The notes under the pieces: generated by a model
The model's database searches: none
The model's input: the letters and a program-made list of their open reading frames with translations, nothing else
What the model was told of the DNA's origin: nothing
Shown here: one piece after another, positions 1 through 10,406 of the stretch
Position numbering within the stretch: position 1 is the first letter of the stretch
How the letters are laid out: every line of letters begins with the position of its first letter
Made by a program: the position numbers and the translations under genes
Assembly (NCBI GenBank): GCA_050260095.1
Contig: JBLNBQ010000043.1
Span: 1-29,542, forward strand
DNA length: 29,542 nt
Direction of reading: 5' to 3'
Origin: JBLNBQ01 sp050260095
Lineage (GTDB): Bacteria; Bacillota; UBA5301; DYFA01

Positions 1-1
1 C

Positions 2-1315
2 ATGATGGCGGGGATCTACTACGGGGCCATGTACGGCGGCTCCACCACGTCCGTCCTGCTCAACATCCCCGGTGAGGCCGCTTCGGTCGTCACCTGCATG
101 GACGGGTACAAGATGGCCCTCAAAGGCCGGGCCGGCCCGGCGCTGGCCGTGGCGGCCATCGGCTCGTTCATCGCCGGGACCATCGGCGTGGTCGGGCTCA
201 CCTTCGTGGCGCCCCCGCTGGCCGAGTTCGCCCTGAAGTTCGGGCCGGCGGAGTATTTCTCGCTGACCCTGGTCGGCCTGCTCCTGGCGACTTTCCTCTC
301 GGGCGAGTCGCCGGTCAAGGGCTTCATCATGGTGGCGCTCGGATTGCTCTTCGGGCTGGTCGGGCTCGACCCGATCACCGGCTCGACGCGCTTCACCTTC
401 GGCGTCATCGACCTCCAGGACGGCCTCGACTTCGTCACGCTGGCGATGGGGATGTTCGGCATCACCGAGATCCTCACCAACCTCGAGGAGACCGAGGAAG
501 CCACCATCGTGACGGAGAAGATCAAGGACCTGTGGCTGACGGCTAGGGACTGGGCCGCCTCCAAGTGGGCCATCGTGCGCGGGTCGCTCCTCGGCTTCTT
601 CGTCGGCCTGCTTCCCGGCGGCGGCGCGGTCATCGCCTCCCTCGCCTCCTACGCCATGGAGAAGAAGATGTCCAAACGCCCGGAGGAGTTCGGTCACGGC
701 GCCATCGAGGGCGTGGCCGGTCCGGAGTCGGCCAACAACTCCGCGGCCAGCGCGTCCTTCATCCCGCTGCTCACCCTCGGCATCCCGGGGAACGCCTCGA
801 TCGCCATGATCTTCGCCGCGCTCCTGGTCAACGGCGTCACTCCCGGCCCCTTCCTGATCAAGGAGCATCCCGACGTCTTCTGGGGCGTCATCGCCTCGAT
901 GTACATCGGCAACGCCATGCTGCTGGTCCTGAACCTGCCCCTGGTCGGCGCCTGGGTCCAGCTCCTCAAGGTGCCCTTCACCATCCTGGCGCCCATCGTC
1001 GTCCTCTTCTGCACGGTCGGCGTCTTCTCGGTGAAGAACGGCGTCTTCGACATCTTCATCATGCTGGCCTTCGGGGTGGTGGGGTACCTGTTGCGCAAGC
1101 TCAAGTTCGAACCGGGCCCCCTGGTGCTGGCCTTCGTCCTGGGGCCGCTGCTCGAACGCTCCCTGCGCCAGGCGCTCCTCATTTCCGGCGGCGACCTCAC
1201 CACCTTCATCACCCGGCCGATCTCGGGAACCTTCGTCGCCGTCTTCGTGCTCCTGATCATCTCCCAGGTCTGGAACGGCGTGCGCAAGAAGAAGACTGCT
1301 CCGGTGGCTGGGTAG
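2..1315 (+). CDS. tctA: Tripartite tricarboxylate transporter permease, TctA family (5' partial)
   Basis: Large membrane subunit of a TTT-family secondary transporter, which takes up carboxylates delivered by a periplasmic-type binding protein. The visible 437 residues are mostly hydrophobic helices. They include the family hallmark near the N-terminal side, AGIYYGAMYGGSTTSVLLNIPGE-like with its PGE, and a second copy-like motif GPESANNSAASASFIPLLTLGIPG about residues 240-263. TctA proteins are usually near 500 residues, so roughly the first 60 residues lie upstream of the window and the Met at base 2 is internal. The next gene encodes the matching TctC receptor on the same strand 78 bases downstream. 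The small TctB subunit is not seen between them; in this family it commonly precedes tctA, which would put it outside the window. The substrate cannot be read from sequence. Confidence 0.93.
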   Translation: MMAGIYYGAMYGGSTTSVLLNIPGEAASVVTCMDGYKMALKGRAGPALAVAAIGSFIAGTIGVVGLTFVAPPLAEFALKFGPAEYFSLTLVGLLLATFLSGESPVKGFIMVALGLLFGLVGLDPITGSTRFTFGVIDLQDGLDFVTLAMGMFGITEILTNLEETEEATIVTEKIKDLWLTARDWAASKWAIVRGSLLGFFVGLLPGGGAVIASLASYAMEKKMSKRPEEFGHGAIEGVAGPESANNSAASASFIPLLTLGIPGNASIAMIFAALLVNGVTPGPFLIKEHPDVFWGVIASMYIGNAMLLVLNLPLVGAWVQLLKVPFTILAPIVVLFCTVGVFSVKNGVFDIFIMLAFGVVGYLLRKLKFEPGPLVLAFVLGPLLERSLRQALLISGGDLTTFITRPISGTFVAVFVLLIISQVWNGVRKKKTAPVAG

Positions 1316-1393
1316 CAGGTTGCGCAAGACTAGAAAGCGAAATACTCCCATAGGACGAAAGTCTCTGCAAATATGTAAGGAGGTGCCACCATC

Positions 1394-2362
1394 TTGAGTC
1401 TGAAGAGGCTGACCCTGTGCTCTGTGGTCCTTGCTCTCCTGCTCGTGTCGGTGCCGGCGCTGGCGTGGGCGCCCACGCAACCGATCACGCTCGTCGTGCC
1501 CTACGCCGCGGGTGGATCCACCGACGTGCTGGCGCGCCTCGTGGCCAAATACGCTCCCAAGTACTTCAATGGGCAGCAGATGATCGTTGAGAACCGGCCG
1601 GGCGGCGGCGGAGTGACCGGCGCGGAGTACGTGGTCCGCTCGAAACCCGATGGTTACACCCTCGTCTTCGGATGGGGTTCGGGCAGCGAAACCTGCATGC
1701 CCTGGCTCCAGAAGATGCCTTATGAGCCGAGCGATTTCGTGACCATCGCCCGGTTGTCCGTGCACTCCGTCGTGTTCGTCGTGCCGGCCGACTCCCCGTG
1801 GAAGGACGGCAAGGAGTTCATGGCGTGGGCCAAGAAGCAGAAGAAGCCCATCACCATGTCCGCCTCCACCAAGGCTGGCGCGGTGGACATCGCTGAGTCG
1901 GCCTGGGCGAAGGCCGCCGGCGTGAAGGGCGTCGTGGTCCCGTTCCGGGGCGGCGGCGAGTCGATCATGGCCATCGTCGGCAAGCAGGTCACCCTGGGCG
2001 CCAACCATCCCTCCGAGGTCCTGCCGCACATCAAGGCCGGCCGCCTGCGCCCGATCGCGGTGAGCCTCGACGAGCGCGACCCCTCGCTTCCGGATGTCCC
2101 GACCTGGAAGGAACTGGGCGTGCCGGTCGTGACCTGGGGTTCCATCAAGGGCGTGGCGGCGCCGAAGAACACCCCGAAGGAAGTCGTCGAGGCTCTGACG
2201 GCGGGCTTCAAGAAGATCGCCGAGGATCCGGACTTCCAGAAGGACATGAAGAACATCGGCCAGCCGGTCATGTTCCAGGATGGCCCGACCTTCGCCAAGT
2301 GGCTTGAGATGGCCAAGAACGACTACGGCAAGCTGATCAAGGAACTCGGCTACAAGATGTAA
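1394..2362 (+). CDS. tctC: Tripartite tricarboxylate transporter substrate-binding protein, TctC/Bug family
   Basis: Extracytoplasmic solute receptor of 322 residues that feeds the TctA permease encoded just upstream. The TTG start at 1394 follows the strong AAGGAGGTG ribosome site at about 1378-1386, and the N-terminus is a classical signal peptide (KRLT, a leucine/valine core, then ALAWA). Bug-family motifs are present: LVVPYAAGGSTD about residues 33-44, where ligand carboxylates are usually bound, and ENRPGGGGVTGAEYV about residues 62-76. Full length for the family. Ligands of this family range from citrate and other tricarboxylates to dicarboxylates and aromatic acids, and I cannot choose among them. 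The gene is followed by a perfect 12-bp hairpin at 2413-2440. Confidence 0.93.
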   Translation: MSLKRLTLCSVVLALLLVSVPALAWAPTQPITLVVPYAAGGSTDVLARLVAKYAPKYFNGQQMIVENRPGGGGVTGAEYVVRSKPDGYTLVFGWGSGSETCMPWLQKMPYEPSDFVTIARLSVHSVVFVVPADSPWKDGKEFMAWAKKQKKPITMSASTKAGAVDIAESAWAKAAGVKGVVVPFRGGGESIMAIVGKQVTLGANHPSEVLPHIKAGRLRPIAVSLDERDPSLPDVPTWKELGVPVVTWGSIKGVAAPKNTPKEVVEALTAGFKKIAEDPDFQKDMKNIGQPVMFQDGPTFAKWLEMAKNDYGKLIKELGYKM

Positions 2363-2412
2363 CGAGCCCGGGCAACGGGTAGGCTTTGCCCCCGGGGGTC
2401 CGGGGCGCGTTG

Positions 2413-2440
2413 GAAGGCGGGGCCGGCTGGCCCCGCCTTC
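2413..2440 (+). terminator. Strong perfect hairpin after tctC (terminator or attenuator)
   Basis: A perfect 12-bp stem (GAAGGCGGGGCC at 2413-2424 with GGCCCCGCCTTC at 2429-2440) closes a GGCT tetraloop. It lies between tctC and the P-type ATPase, with a second small hairpin (2370-2375 with 2386-2391) just upstream. There is no T-run after the stem, so it is not a textbook intrinsic terminator. It could act as an mRNA 3'-end stabiliser, or as an attenuator only 26 bases before the ATPase start. Confidence 0.5.
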
Positions 2441-2466
2441 GACTGAGCAAGCTAGGAGGGCCAGAC

Positions 2467-5208
<2,742 letters not shown>

Positions 5209-5244
5209 AAAGCACGGCGAACCGGACACGGAGACGAACAACGA

Positions 5245-5280
5245 GGAGAGGCTGTCCCGCGACCGCAGGACAGCCTCTTC
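5245..5280. terminator. Bidirectional intrinsic terminator between convergent genes
   Basis: GGAGAGGCTGTCC (5245-5257) pairs with GGACAGCCTCTTC (5268-5280), a 13-bp stem with one G-T pair and a 10-base loop. It lies in the 100-base gap between the ATPase (+) and the dehydrogenase (-), so it can serve both. The T-run is short on either side. Confidence 0.65.
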
Positions 5281-5308
5281 GCAATTGCCCGGACCGCGGC
5301 GGGCGGCT

Positions 5309-6199
5309 CTACTGTTTGCGCACTTCGACCCCGGCCAATTTCTCGAAGAAGGTGGCCAAGGCGCCGTGGTCTAGGTCGCCCTTGCCCTCGACCTGCATCG
5401 TCTGGAGGATCTCCCGGACCAGGGCGGTAAAGGGGAGGGGCGCCTTGACCTGCCGCCCCGTCTCGAGGGCGTTGTTCAGGTCCTTCACGTGCAGGTTGAT
5501 GCGGAAACCGGGGTCGAACTTGCCCTGGAGCAGCAGGGGGACTTTGGCATCCATGACGTTGCTGCCGGCGAGGCCGCCCCGGATGGCGTTGTAGACGGTC
5601 TCCGGGTCGACGCCGGCCTTGGCGGCCAGGACGAATGCCTCACCCACCGCCGCGATGTTCAAGGCCACGATGATCTGGTTGGCGAGTTTGGTCGTGTTGC
5701 CGGCGCCGATCTCGCCCACGCGAACCACGGACTTGCCCATCACCTGCAGGATCTCCCGGCCCTCCTCGAAGTCGGCCTGGGAGCCGCCGACCATGATCGA
5801 GAGCGTGCCGGCGACGGCTCCCGGCTGCCCGCCGCTGACCGGCGCTTCGAGCATACGCACGCCTTTCGCCTGCAGGGCGGCGGCGACCTCTTTGGAGGCG
5901 GCCGGGGCGATGGAACTCATGTCGATCAGGAGCGAACCGGGCCGGGCGCCTTCGAGCACCCCGCCCGCCCCCAGCACCACTTCCCGCACCTGCGGGGAGT
6001 CGGGGAGCATCGTGATGATCACTTCCGACCGGGAGGCCACGTCCGCTGGCGAGGAGGCGGGCGCCGCACCGTCGGCGACGGCCTGCTGTAACACCTCCGA
6101 GCGGAGTTCGTACGCCACGACCGGATAACCTGCCTTGAGGAGATTCCTGCACATCGGCAGACCCATCACTCCGAGTCCGATGAACCCCAGCTTCTTCAT
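5309..6199 (-). CDS. mmsB: 3-hydroxyisobutyrate dehydrogenase / beta-hydroxyacid dehydrogenase
   Basis: NAD(P)-dependent oxidation of 3-hydroxyisobutyrate to methylmalonate semialdehyde is the likely reaction. The 296-residue protein has the N-terminal Rossmann motif GFIGLGVMG (5-13), the substrate-binding motif EAPVSGG (118-124) and the catalytic lysine K171 in the GNTTKLANQ segment, all standard for the family. The ATG at 6199 has GGGAGGTAG just upstream. It is divergently transcribed from a methylmalonate-semialdehyde dehydrogenase-like gene whose substrate would be its product, which is the main reason for the name. Tartronate-semialdehyde reductase (GarR/GlxR) and succinic semialdehyde reductases share the same motifs, so substrate specificity is inferred from context only. 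Confidence 0.85.
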   Translation of the reverse strand: MKKLGFIGLGVMGLPMCRNLLKAGYPVVAYELRSEVLQQAVADGAAPASSPADVASRSEVIITMLPDSPQVREVVLGAGGVLEGARPGSLLIDMSSIAPAASKEVAAALQAKGVRMLEAPVSGGQPGAVAGTLSIMVGGSQADFEEGREILQVMGKSVVRVGEIGAGNTTKLANQIIVALNIAAVGEAFVLAAKAGVDPETVYNAIRGGLAGSNVMDAKVPLLLQGKFDPGFRINLHVKDLNNALETGRQVKAPLPFTALVREILQTMQVEGKGDLDHGALATFFEKLAGVEVRKQ

Positions 6200-6284
6200 C
6201 CAACTACCTCCCTGCCGTTGATGTGAGGGTTCTTCTTCGCCGCCCCGGCGTTAACCTCTCTCGACCAGGAAGGGAGGGCTCCGG

Positions 6285-6299
6285 CGGTGAACATCACCG
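6285..6299. promoter_or_regulatory. Palindrome in the divergent mmsB/mmsA promoter region
   Basis: CGGTGA-ACA-TCACCG is a perfect 6-bp inverted repeat with a 3-base centre, about 48 bases before the mmsA start and 86 bases before the mmsB start. Its placement and size suit a dimeric regulator controlling both genes. No regulator gene adjoins it, and no convincing -35/-10 pair was found around it. Confidence 0.35.
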
Positions 6300-6346
6300 G
6301 AAGAAGCCAAGCCTGGTCCGACTCACTATTGAAAGGGGAGCCCGGC

Positions 6347-7867
6347 ATGTCCGAAATCCGGCGGTTGCGTTACTGTGCAGCGGGCGAGTGGAGGGAATCG
6401 ACGACCGGGAAGTACCTGCCTATCACCGACTCGAGTACGGGCGAGGTGATCGCGGAGGCCCCGTGCTGCACGGCGGGGGAGGTGACCGAGGCGATCGAGG
6501 CGGCGGCCGCCGCGTTCCCGGGCTGGGCGGACACCCCGGTGACCCAGCGCGCTCAGTTGATGTTCAAGTTCAAGGCCGCCCTCGAGACGCACCTCGAAGA
6601 ACTGACCCTGTCGGTCTCCCGGGAACTCGGCAAGAACCTCGACGAAGCCCGGGGCGACGTGCTGAAGGCCATCGAGGTGGTGGAGACCGCCTGCGCCCTG
6701 CCCATCACCATGCAAGGCGACTCGCTGATGAACGTCTCTTCCGGGTTCGACACGGTCTCCTACCGCGAGCCGCTGGGCGTCTTCGCCGGTATCGTGCCGT
6801 TCAACTTCCCGGCGATGATCCCCTTCGGGTGGATGATCCCTCTCTGCATCACGACCGGGAACGCGTTCGTGCTTAAGGCATCCAGCCAGACCCCGCTGAC
6901 GGCCATCCGGATGCTGGAACTCCTTTACGAGGCCGGCCTGCCCAAGGGGGTCGTGAACCTGGTCACCACCAGCCGGCAGGAGGCGCAGCTGCTCCTCACC
7001 CACCCGGCGATCAAGGGCGTCTCCTACGTGGGCTCGTCGGTGGTGGGCAAGAACATCTACGCCACGGCGGCCGCCAACGGCAAGCGGATCCAGGTGCTGG
7101 GGGAGGCGAAGAATCACGGCCTGGTGCTGCGCGACGCCAACCTGGAGATGACGGTCCGGGCCGTCATCAACGCCTCGTTCGGATGCGCCGGCATGCGCTG
7201 CATGGCCCTGCCCGTCGTGGTGGTGGAAGAGGCGGTGGCGGACGAGTTCGTGGCCCGGCTGGTGCAGGCCGCCAAGGAACGCAAGGTGGGGTGCGCCTAT
7301 CATCCCGAGACCGAACTCGGCCCGGTCGTCTCGGCCGAACACCGGCAGGCGATCCTGGACTGGATCGCCAAGGGCGTGGAAGAGGGAGCCGAGCTGGTGC
7401 TCGACGGCCGCGCCACCGTCGTCGAAGGGTTCGAAGGCGGGTTCTTCGTGGGGCCGACGATCTTCGACCACGTGAAGCCCGGCATGAGCATCGGGGAGGC
7501 CGAGATCTTCGGCCCCGTCGTCTGCGTGAAGCGGGTGGCCGATTTCGAGGAGGGGCTGGCGCTGATGAACGCCAACCCGTTCGCCAACGGGTCCTGCATC
7601 TTCACCGAGAGCGGGCACTACGCCCGGGAATTCGCCCGGCGCACGCACGGAGGCATGGTCGGCATCAACGTGGGGATCCCGGTGCCGATCTCGGTCTTCC
7701 CCTTCTGCGGGCACAAGGGGTCGTTCTACGGTGATCTGCACGTCCTGGGCAAGGACGGCATCAACTTCTACACGGAGACCAAGACGGTCACCTCCCGGTG
7801 GTTCGGGCGGGCGCAGGCCAGCGGCAAGGTCTCAACGTGGGAGGGGACGATGAACAGGATTCTGTAA
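6347..7867 (+). CDS. mmsA: Methylmalonate-semialdehyde dehydrogenase (CoA-acylating), aldehyde dehydrogenase superfamily
   Basis: CoA-dependent oxidative decarboxylation of methylmalonate semialdehyde to propionyl-CoA is the likely reaction; IolA-type enzymes also act on malonate semialdehyde. The ATG at 6347 is preceded by GAAAGGGGAG; an in-frame TTG-type extension to 6287 looks unused. The 506-residue product carries the NAD-site segment VPFNFPAMIPFGW, the catalytic Cys C285 in AGMRCMAL preceded by R284 as in IolA/MmsA, GAEI-like EAEIFGPVVCV, and the family-specific C-terminal stretch FPFCGHKGSFYGDLH. Two small departures from IolA are visible: Met instead of Glu two residues before C285, and HK in place of WK in the FPF motif. 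The divergent 3-hydroxyisobutyrate dehydrogenase supports a valine-degradation role. Confidence 0.88.
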   Translation: MSEIRRLRYCAAGEWRESTTGKYLPITDSSTGEVIAEAPCCTAGEVTEAIEAAAAAFPGWADTPVTQRAQLMFKFKAALETHLEELTLSVSRELGKNLDEARGDVLKAIEVVETACALPITMQGDSLMNVSSGFDTVSYREPLGVFAGIVPFNFPAMIPFGWMIPLCITTGNAFVLKASSQTPLTAIRMLELLYEAGLPKGVVNLVTTSRQEAQLLLTHPAIKGVSYVGSSVVGKNIYATAAANGKRIQVLGEAKNHGLVLRDANLEMTVRAVINASFGCAGMRCMALPVVVVEEAVADEFVARLVQAAKERKVGCAYHPETELGPVVSAEHRQAILDWIAKGVEEGAELVLDGRATVVEGFEGGFFVGPTIFDHVKPGMSIGEAEIFGPVVCVKRVADFEEGLALMNANPFANGSCIFTESGHYAREFARRTHGGMVGINVGIPVPISVFPFCGHKGSFYGDLHVLGKDGINFYTETKTVTSRWFGRAQASGKVSTWEGTMNRIL

Positions 7868-7964
7868 GTCCGTGTAGCCAAGCCTCGCCGGGCTCCATAT
7901 CATGGACTGGCGCAGGTAAATCCGGGCCAGACGGGAGGGCCCGACCAACCTGCGGGGCGAAGGG

Positions 7965-8210
7965 GTGAGGCCAGTGACCGCTCCAGCGCGGCCCGAGCCT
8001 CTTGCGACCTTGAGTCCGCGGGAGTATGAGGTTTTCCTGCTAGTGGCGGAGGGGATGACCAACTCGGAGATCGGCCGGCGGCTCTTCATCTCGGAGAAAA
8101 CGGTCAAGAACTACGTCACCAAGGTTCGCAAGAAACTCGGCGCCAGTAACCGAACCCAGGTTGCGCTTTACGCGCTCCGCCGGGGGGTAGTCGAGCTCAA
8201 AGACGAATGA
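7965..8210 (+). CDS. Stand-alone LuxR/GerE-type helix-turn-helix protein
   Basis: A short DNA-binding protein of 81 residues consisting almost only of a LuxR-type HTH domain: LSPREYEVFLLVAEG, then TNSEIGRRLFISEKTVKNYV and KVRKKLGASNRTQ, spanning about residues 16-75. No receiver, PAS or ligand domain is attached, so it resembles GerE-like single-domain regulators. The start is GTG 7965, or GTG 7974 three codons later. A terminator follows directly at 8221-8259, so it is the last or only gene of its transcript. A perfect TCCAT-ATC-ATGGA repeat at 7894-7906 upstream could be an operator. Targets are unknown. Confidence 0.85.
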   Translation: MRPVTAPARPEPLATLSPREYEVFLLVAEGMTNSEIGRRLFISEKTVKNYVTKVRKKLGASNRTQVALYALRRGVVELKDE

Positions 8211-8220
8211 TGGAGGGCGG

Positions 8221-8259
8221 GAAGGGCGGTCTTCTGGGAGGGCCGTCCTTCTTCTTTTC
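8221..8259 (+). terminator. Intrinsic terminator after the HTH gene
   Basis: GAAGGGCGGTC (8221-8231) pairs with GGCCGTCCTTC (8241-8251) through 11 pairs, two of them G-U, around a 9-base loop, followed by the T-rich TTCTTTTC. It starts 10 bases after the HTH stop codon. Confidence 0.8.
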
Positions 8260-8344
8260 GCCCAAATCGGGACTTTCGGCCCCTGTAAGCTGGACGTCTG
8301 GCCGCATACCGTGTACTGCTTGGCCCGTGAAAGGGGTGGGGGAC

Positions 8345-9352
8345 ATGCGGGTGCTCTGCCAGGTCCGGCCGGATTTCCTGGAGTATCCGGGGGCGGAAAC
8401 GGCCCAACTCTTGGGCACCCGGCCCCATCTGGAGAAGCTCGGGGTCAAGGCCGACGTGGCCGCCGGTTTCGATGCCGAGCTTTGGACGTACGACGTCATC
8501 CACCTTTTCGGGACGTGGGCCGCCGCTCCGACCTACGCTCACTTTCAGAACGCCAAGCTGTGGGGCAAACCCGTGCTGCTCTCTCCCTTCTACAGCAATC
8601 CGCTGGACAATCTGGAGTGGCGGCGGGCGGAGGAGCGCCAGCGCCTAGTGGCCTGGTGGGAGGTCACGAACAACCTCCGCCGGGAGGTGCTGGCCGAAAC
8701 AGACCTCCTCGCACCGGCGAGCGAGCAGGAGGCGGCGATGATCAGGCGAGACTTCAAGCTCGCCCGCCCTTACCAGCTGGTCCACCCGGGAGTCGACCGC
8801 CTCTATCAACACGGGGAGGCCCGCCGCTTCACGGCGCGTTACGGGCAGTCGGATTTCGTGCTCTGCGTTGGACGGCTGGAGCCCCAGCGCAACCAGTTGG
8901 GCCTCATCGAGGCGCTGGCCGGGACCGACCTTCCGCTGGTCTTCGTCGGGCCGCCGGGGGACCCGGAGTACGCCGAAGCCTGCGCTACGCTGGGCGGAGC
9001 CCAGGCGTTCTTCTTCCCGGCACTCTCTCCTTTGGAACTGGCCGACGCCTATGCGGCCGCCCGGGTCTTCGTGGCGCCCGGCTGGGAGGAAGCGCCGGGC
9101 CAGGCCAGCCTCGCCGCGGGGCTGGCCGGGTGCAACGTGGTGGTCTCAGACCGGGCTGCGGTCAGGGAGCACCTGGGCGACGACGCCTGGTACTGCCGGC
9201 CGGGCGACCTTTCGAGCATCCAAGCGGCGGTCCTCATGGCTTGGGAGGCGCCGCGCGCCGGCGGGCTGCGGACCCGCCTCCTGGATTACACCTGGGAGCG
9301 GGCGGCCATCGAGACCCTGCGGGCCTACGAGTCGCTGCTGGAGCGGGCCTGA
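8345..9352 (+). CDS. Glycosyltransferase, GT4-like (GT-B fold)
   Basis: Transfers a sugar from a nucleotide sugar to an unknown acceptor. The ATG at 8345 follows an AAAGGGGTGGGGG ribosome site and the product begins MRVLCQVRP, a normal first beta strand of the fold. The 335-residue protein has the C-terminal donor-domain signature CVGRLEPQRNQ (174-184), the VGPPGDPEY segment (201-209) and the donor-site region APGWEEAPGQASLAAGLAGCNVV (244-266), where E249 matches the conserved EX7E-type glutamate region. No membrane helix is visible, so it is cytosolic or peripheral. It stands alone, with no polysaccharide genes nearby, so the product (cell-surface glycan, glycolipid or other) is open. Confidence 0.8.
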   Translation: MRVLCQVRPDFLEYPGAETAQLLGTRPHLEKLGVKADVAAGFDAELWTYDVIHLFGTWAAAPTYAHFQNAKLWGKPVLLSPFYSNPLDNLEWRRAEERQRLVAWWEVTNNLRREVLAETDLLAPASEQEAAMIRRDFKLARPYQLVHPGVDRLYQHGEARRFTARYGQSDFVLCVGRLEPQRNQLGLIEALAGTDLPLVFVGPPGDPEYAEACATLGGAQAFFFPALSPLELADAYAAARVFVAPGWEEAPGQASLAAGLAGCNVVVSDRAAVREHLGDDAWYCRPGDLSSIQAAVLMAWEAPRAGGLRTRLLDYTWERAAIETLRAYESLLERA

Positions 9353-9402
9353 GGAGCCTGCATGTGGCATGCACGTGGGCCCCTTCTTTCGGCGAAGTGT
9401 CC

Positions 9403-9425
9403 GGCTGTGTTCGCAGGAATTGTTG
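9403..9425 (+). repeat. Inverted repeat, left copy, flanking the transposase-like gene
   Basis: GGCTGTGTTCGCAGGAATTG TTG; its reverse complement recurs, with two changes over 22 bases, at 10352-10374. Two more copies form the hairpin at 18755-18822. Ends beginning GGCTGTG are compatible with IS1595-type terminal repeats, but no target-site duplication is visible. Confidence 0.7.
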
Positions 9426-9463
9426 ATTGTGGCGGGCGCCCGGCGGGAGATCCCTTCTAGCTG

Positions 9464-9493
9464 TTGACGGCGAACATTTGTTCGTGCTACCAT
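9464..9493 (+). promoter_or_regulatory. Promoter with embedded LexA (SOS) box
   Basis: A -35 TTGACG (9464-9469) and -10 TACCAT (9488-9493) are separated by 18 bases, and the spacer holds the palindrome CGAAC-ATTT-GTTCG (9471-9484). This matches the Bacillota/actinobacterial LexA site (CGAAC-N4-GTTCG) in both half-sites. A repressor bound there would cover the promoter. Transcription would begin near 9500 and lead into the transposase-like gene read from 9534/9537. Confidence 0.75.
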
Positions 9494-9536
9494 TGAAATG
9501 GAAACATTACCCAGACGGCAGGGGGCTCCTCCCGTG

Positions 9537-10406
9537 ATGGACCTGTCACCCGATTCAACCGCTCAACGCCGTTCGACCGGTTCCCGGCCCGCCTGTCCCC
9601 ACTGCCGCGGGCGCGACGTCGGGAGGTGGGGGAACCTGATCCACCGTCCGCGCTACCGCTGCCGGCAGTGCGGCCGAACGTTCAACTGCCAGACCGGAAC
9701 GCCGCTCGCCTACTTGAAGCGACCGGAACTGTGGACGGGGCACCTGCTGTGCATGCGGCAAGGAGTCTCTCTGCGGTGCACCGCAGCACGACTGAGGATT
9801 CACGTTTCGACCGCCTTTCGCTGGCGCCACCGGGCTATCAGGGCTCTGGCCGCTCGGCCCCTAAGCCCGCTTGGCGGGGTGGCGGAAGTGGCCGACTTCT
9901 TCTATCCGGTTTGCCGGAAGGGGGAACGCGAACTGGAACGCCCGGCCCGGCGCCGGAAGGCAGGCGAGTGGCGCCCGGAGAGAATGGTGTTTGCGATCCT
10001 TGCCTCGGGTGAGACGGGCGGCGGGTTCGCCCGCCCGGTATGCCTGGGACCGCCCAGCCAGCGGAGCCTGCGGTCGGTGCTGGGGCCGCTGGTGGCGACC
10101 GCCGCGGAGGTGCACAGCACCAGACATGCGTGGTACACGTGGTTCTGCCGCTGCGCGCGCCTGCCTCATCGGTGCCCTCGGGTCGGCGAGGAGGACGCGC
10201 TGCTGCCCCGGGTTTGGCCGGCGAGGGCGCGCCTGCGGCTGTGGCTGGCCGGATTCCGCGGGGTCGCCGCCAAGTACCTGGATCGGTACCTCGCCTGGTT
10301 TGCCACCCGAGAGGGCTGGACGGACGGGCCGGCCATTCTCCGTATCGCTTACCAACAGTTCCCGCGAACACAGCACCACATCTTTTCTTTCGCGGCGGGT
10401 ACCTAA
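9537..10406 (+). CDS. IS1595-type transposase-like protein, apparently lacking the DDE residues
   Basis: A 289-residue protein (ATG 9537; GTG 9534 is equally placed behind the AGGGGG site at 9520-9525). The N-terminal zinc ribbon has CPHC (C20, C23) and CRQC (C42, C45), and a helix-turn-helix-like region (about 70-103) follows, as in IS1595/ISXO2 transposases. The later segment FRGVAAKYLDRYLAWF (240-255) matches the conserved FxGVATKYLxNYLxW end of that family. By eye, however, the catalytic positions are lost: the usual E-x-D-E becomes EVAD (A119), the S-D-G motif becomes STR (T195), and the third acidic or Asn position falls on Trp/Arg near 227-230. It is probably a decayed or domesticated transposase. 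An upstream in-frame ATG at 9498 sits at the predicted transcription start and is unlikely to be used. The right inverted repeat lies inside the C-terminal coding region. Confidence 0.72.
   Translation: MDLSPDSTAQRRSTGSRPACPHCRGRDVGRWGNLIHRPRYRCRQCGRTFNCQTGTPLAYLKRPELWTGHLLCMRQGVSLRCTAARLRIHVSTAFRWRHRAIRALAARPLSPLGGVAEVADFFYPVCRKGERELERPARRRKAGEWRPERMVFAILASGETGGGFARPVCLGPPSQRSLRSVLGPLVATAAEVHSTRHAWYTWFCRCARLPHRCPRVGEEDALLPRVWPARARLRLWLAGFRGVAAKYLDRYLAWFATREGWTDGPAILRIAYQQFPRTQHHIFSFAAGT
10352..10374 (-). repeat. Inverted repeat, right copy, inside the 3' end of the transposase-like gene
   Basis: The reverse complement reads GCTGTGTTCGCGGGAACTGT TGG, matching 9404-9425 at 20 of 22 positions. 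It encodes part of the last 17 residues of the transposase-like protein, so the element end and the gene end overlap. Confidence 0.7.
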
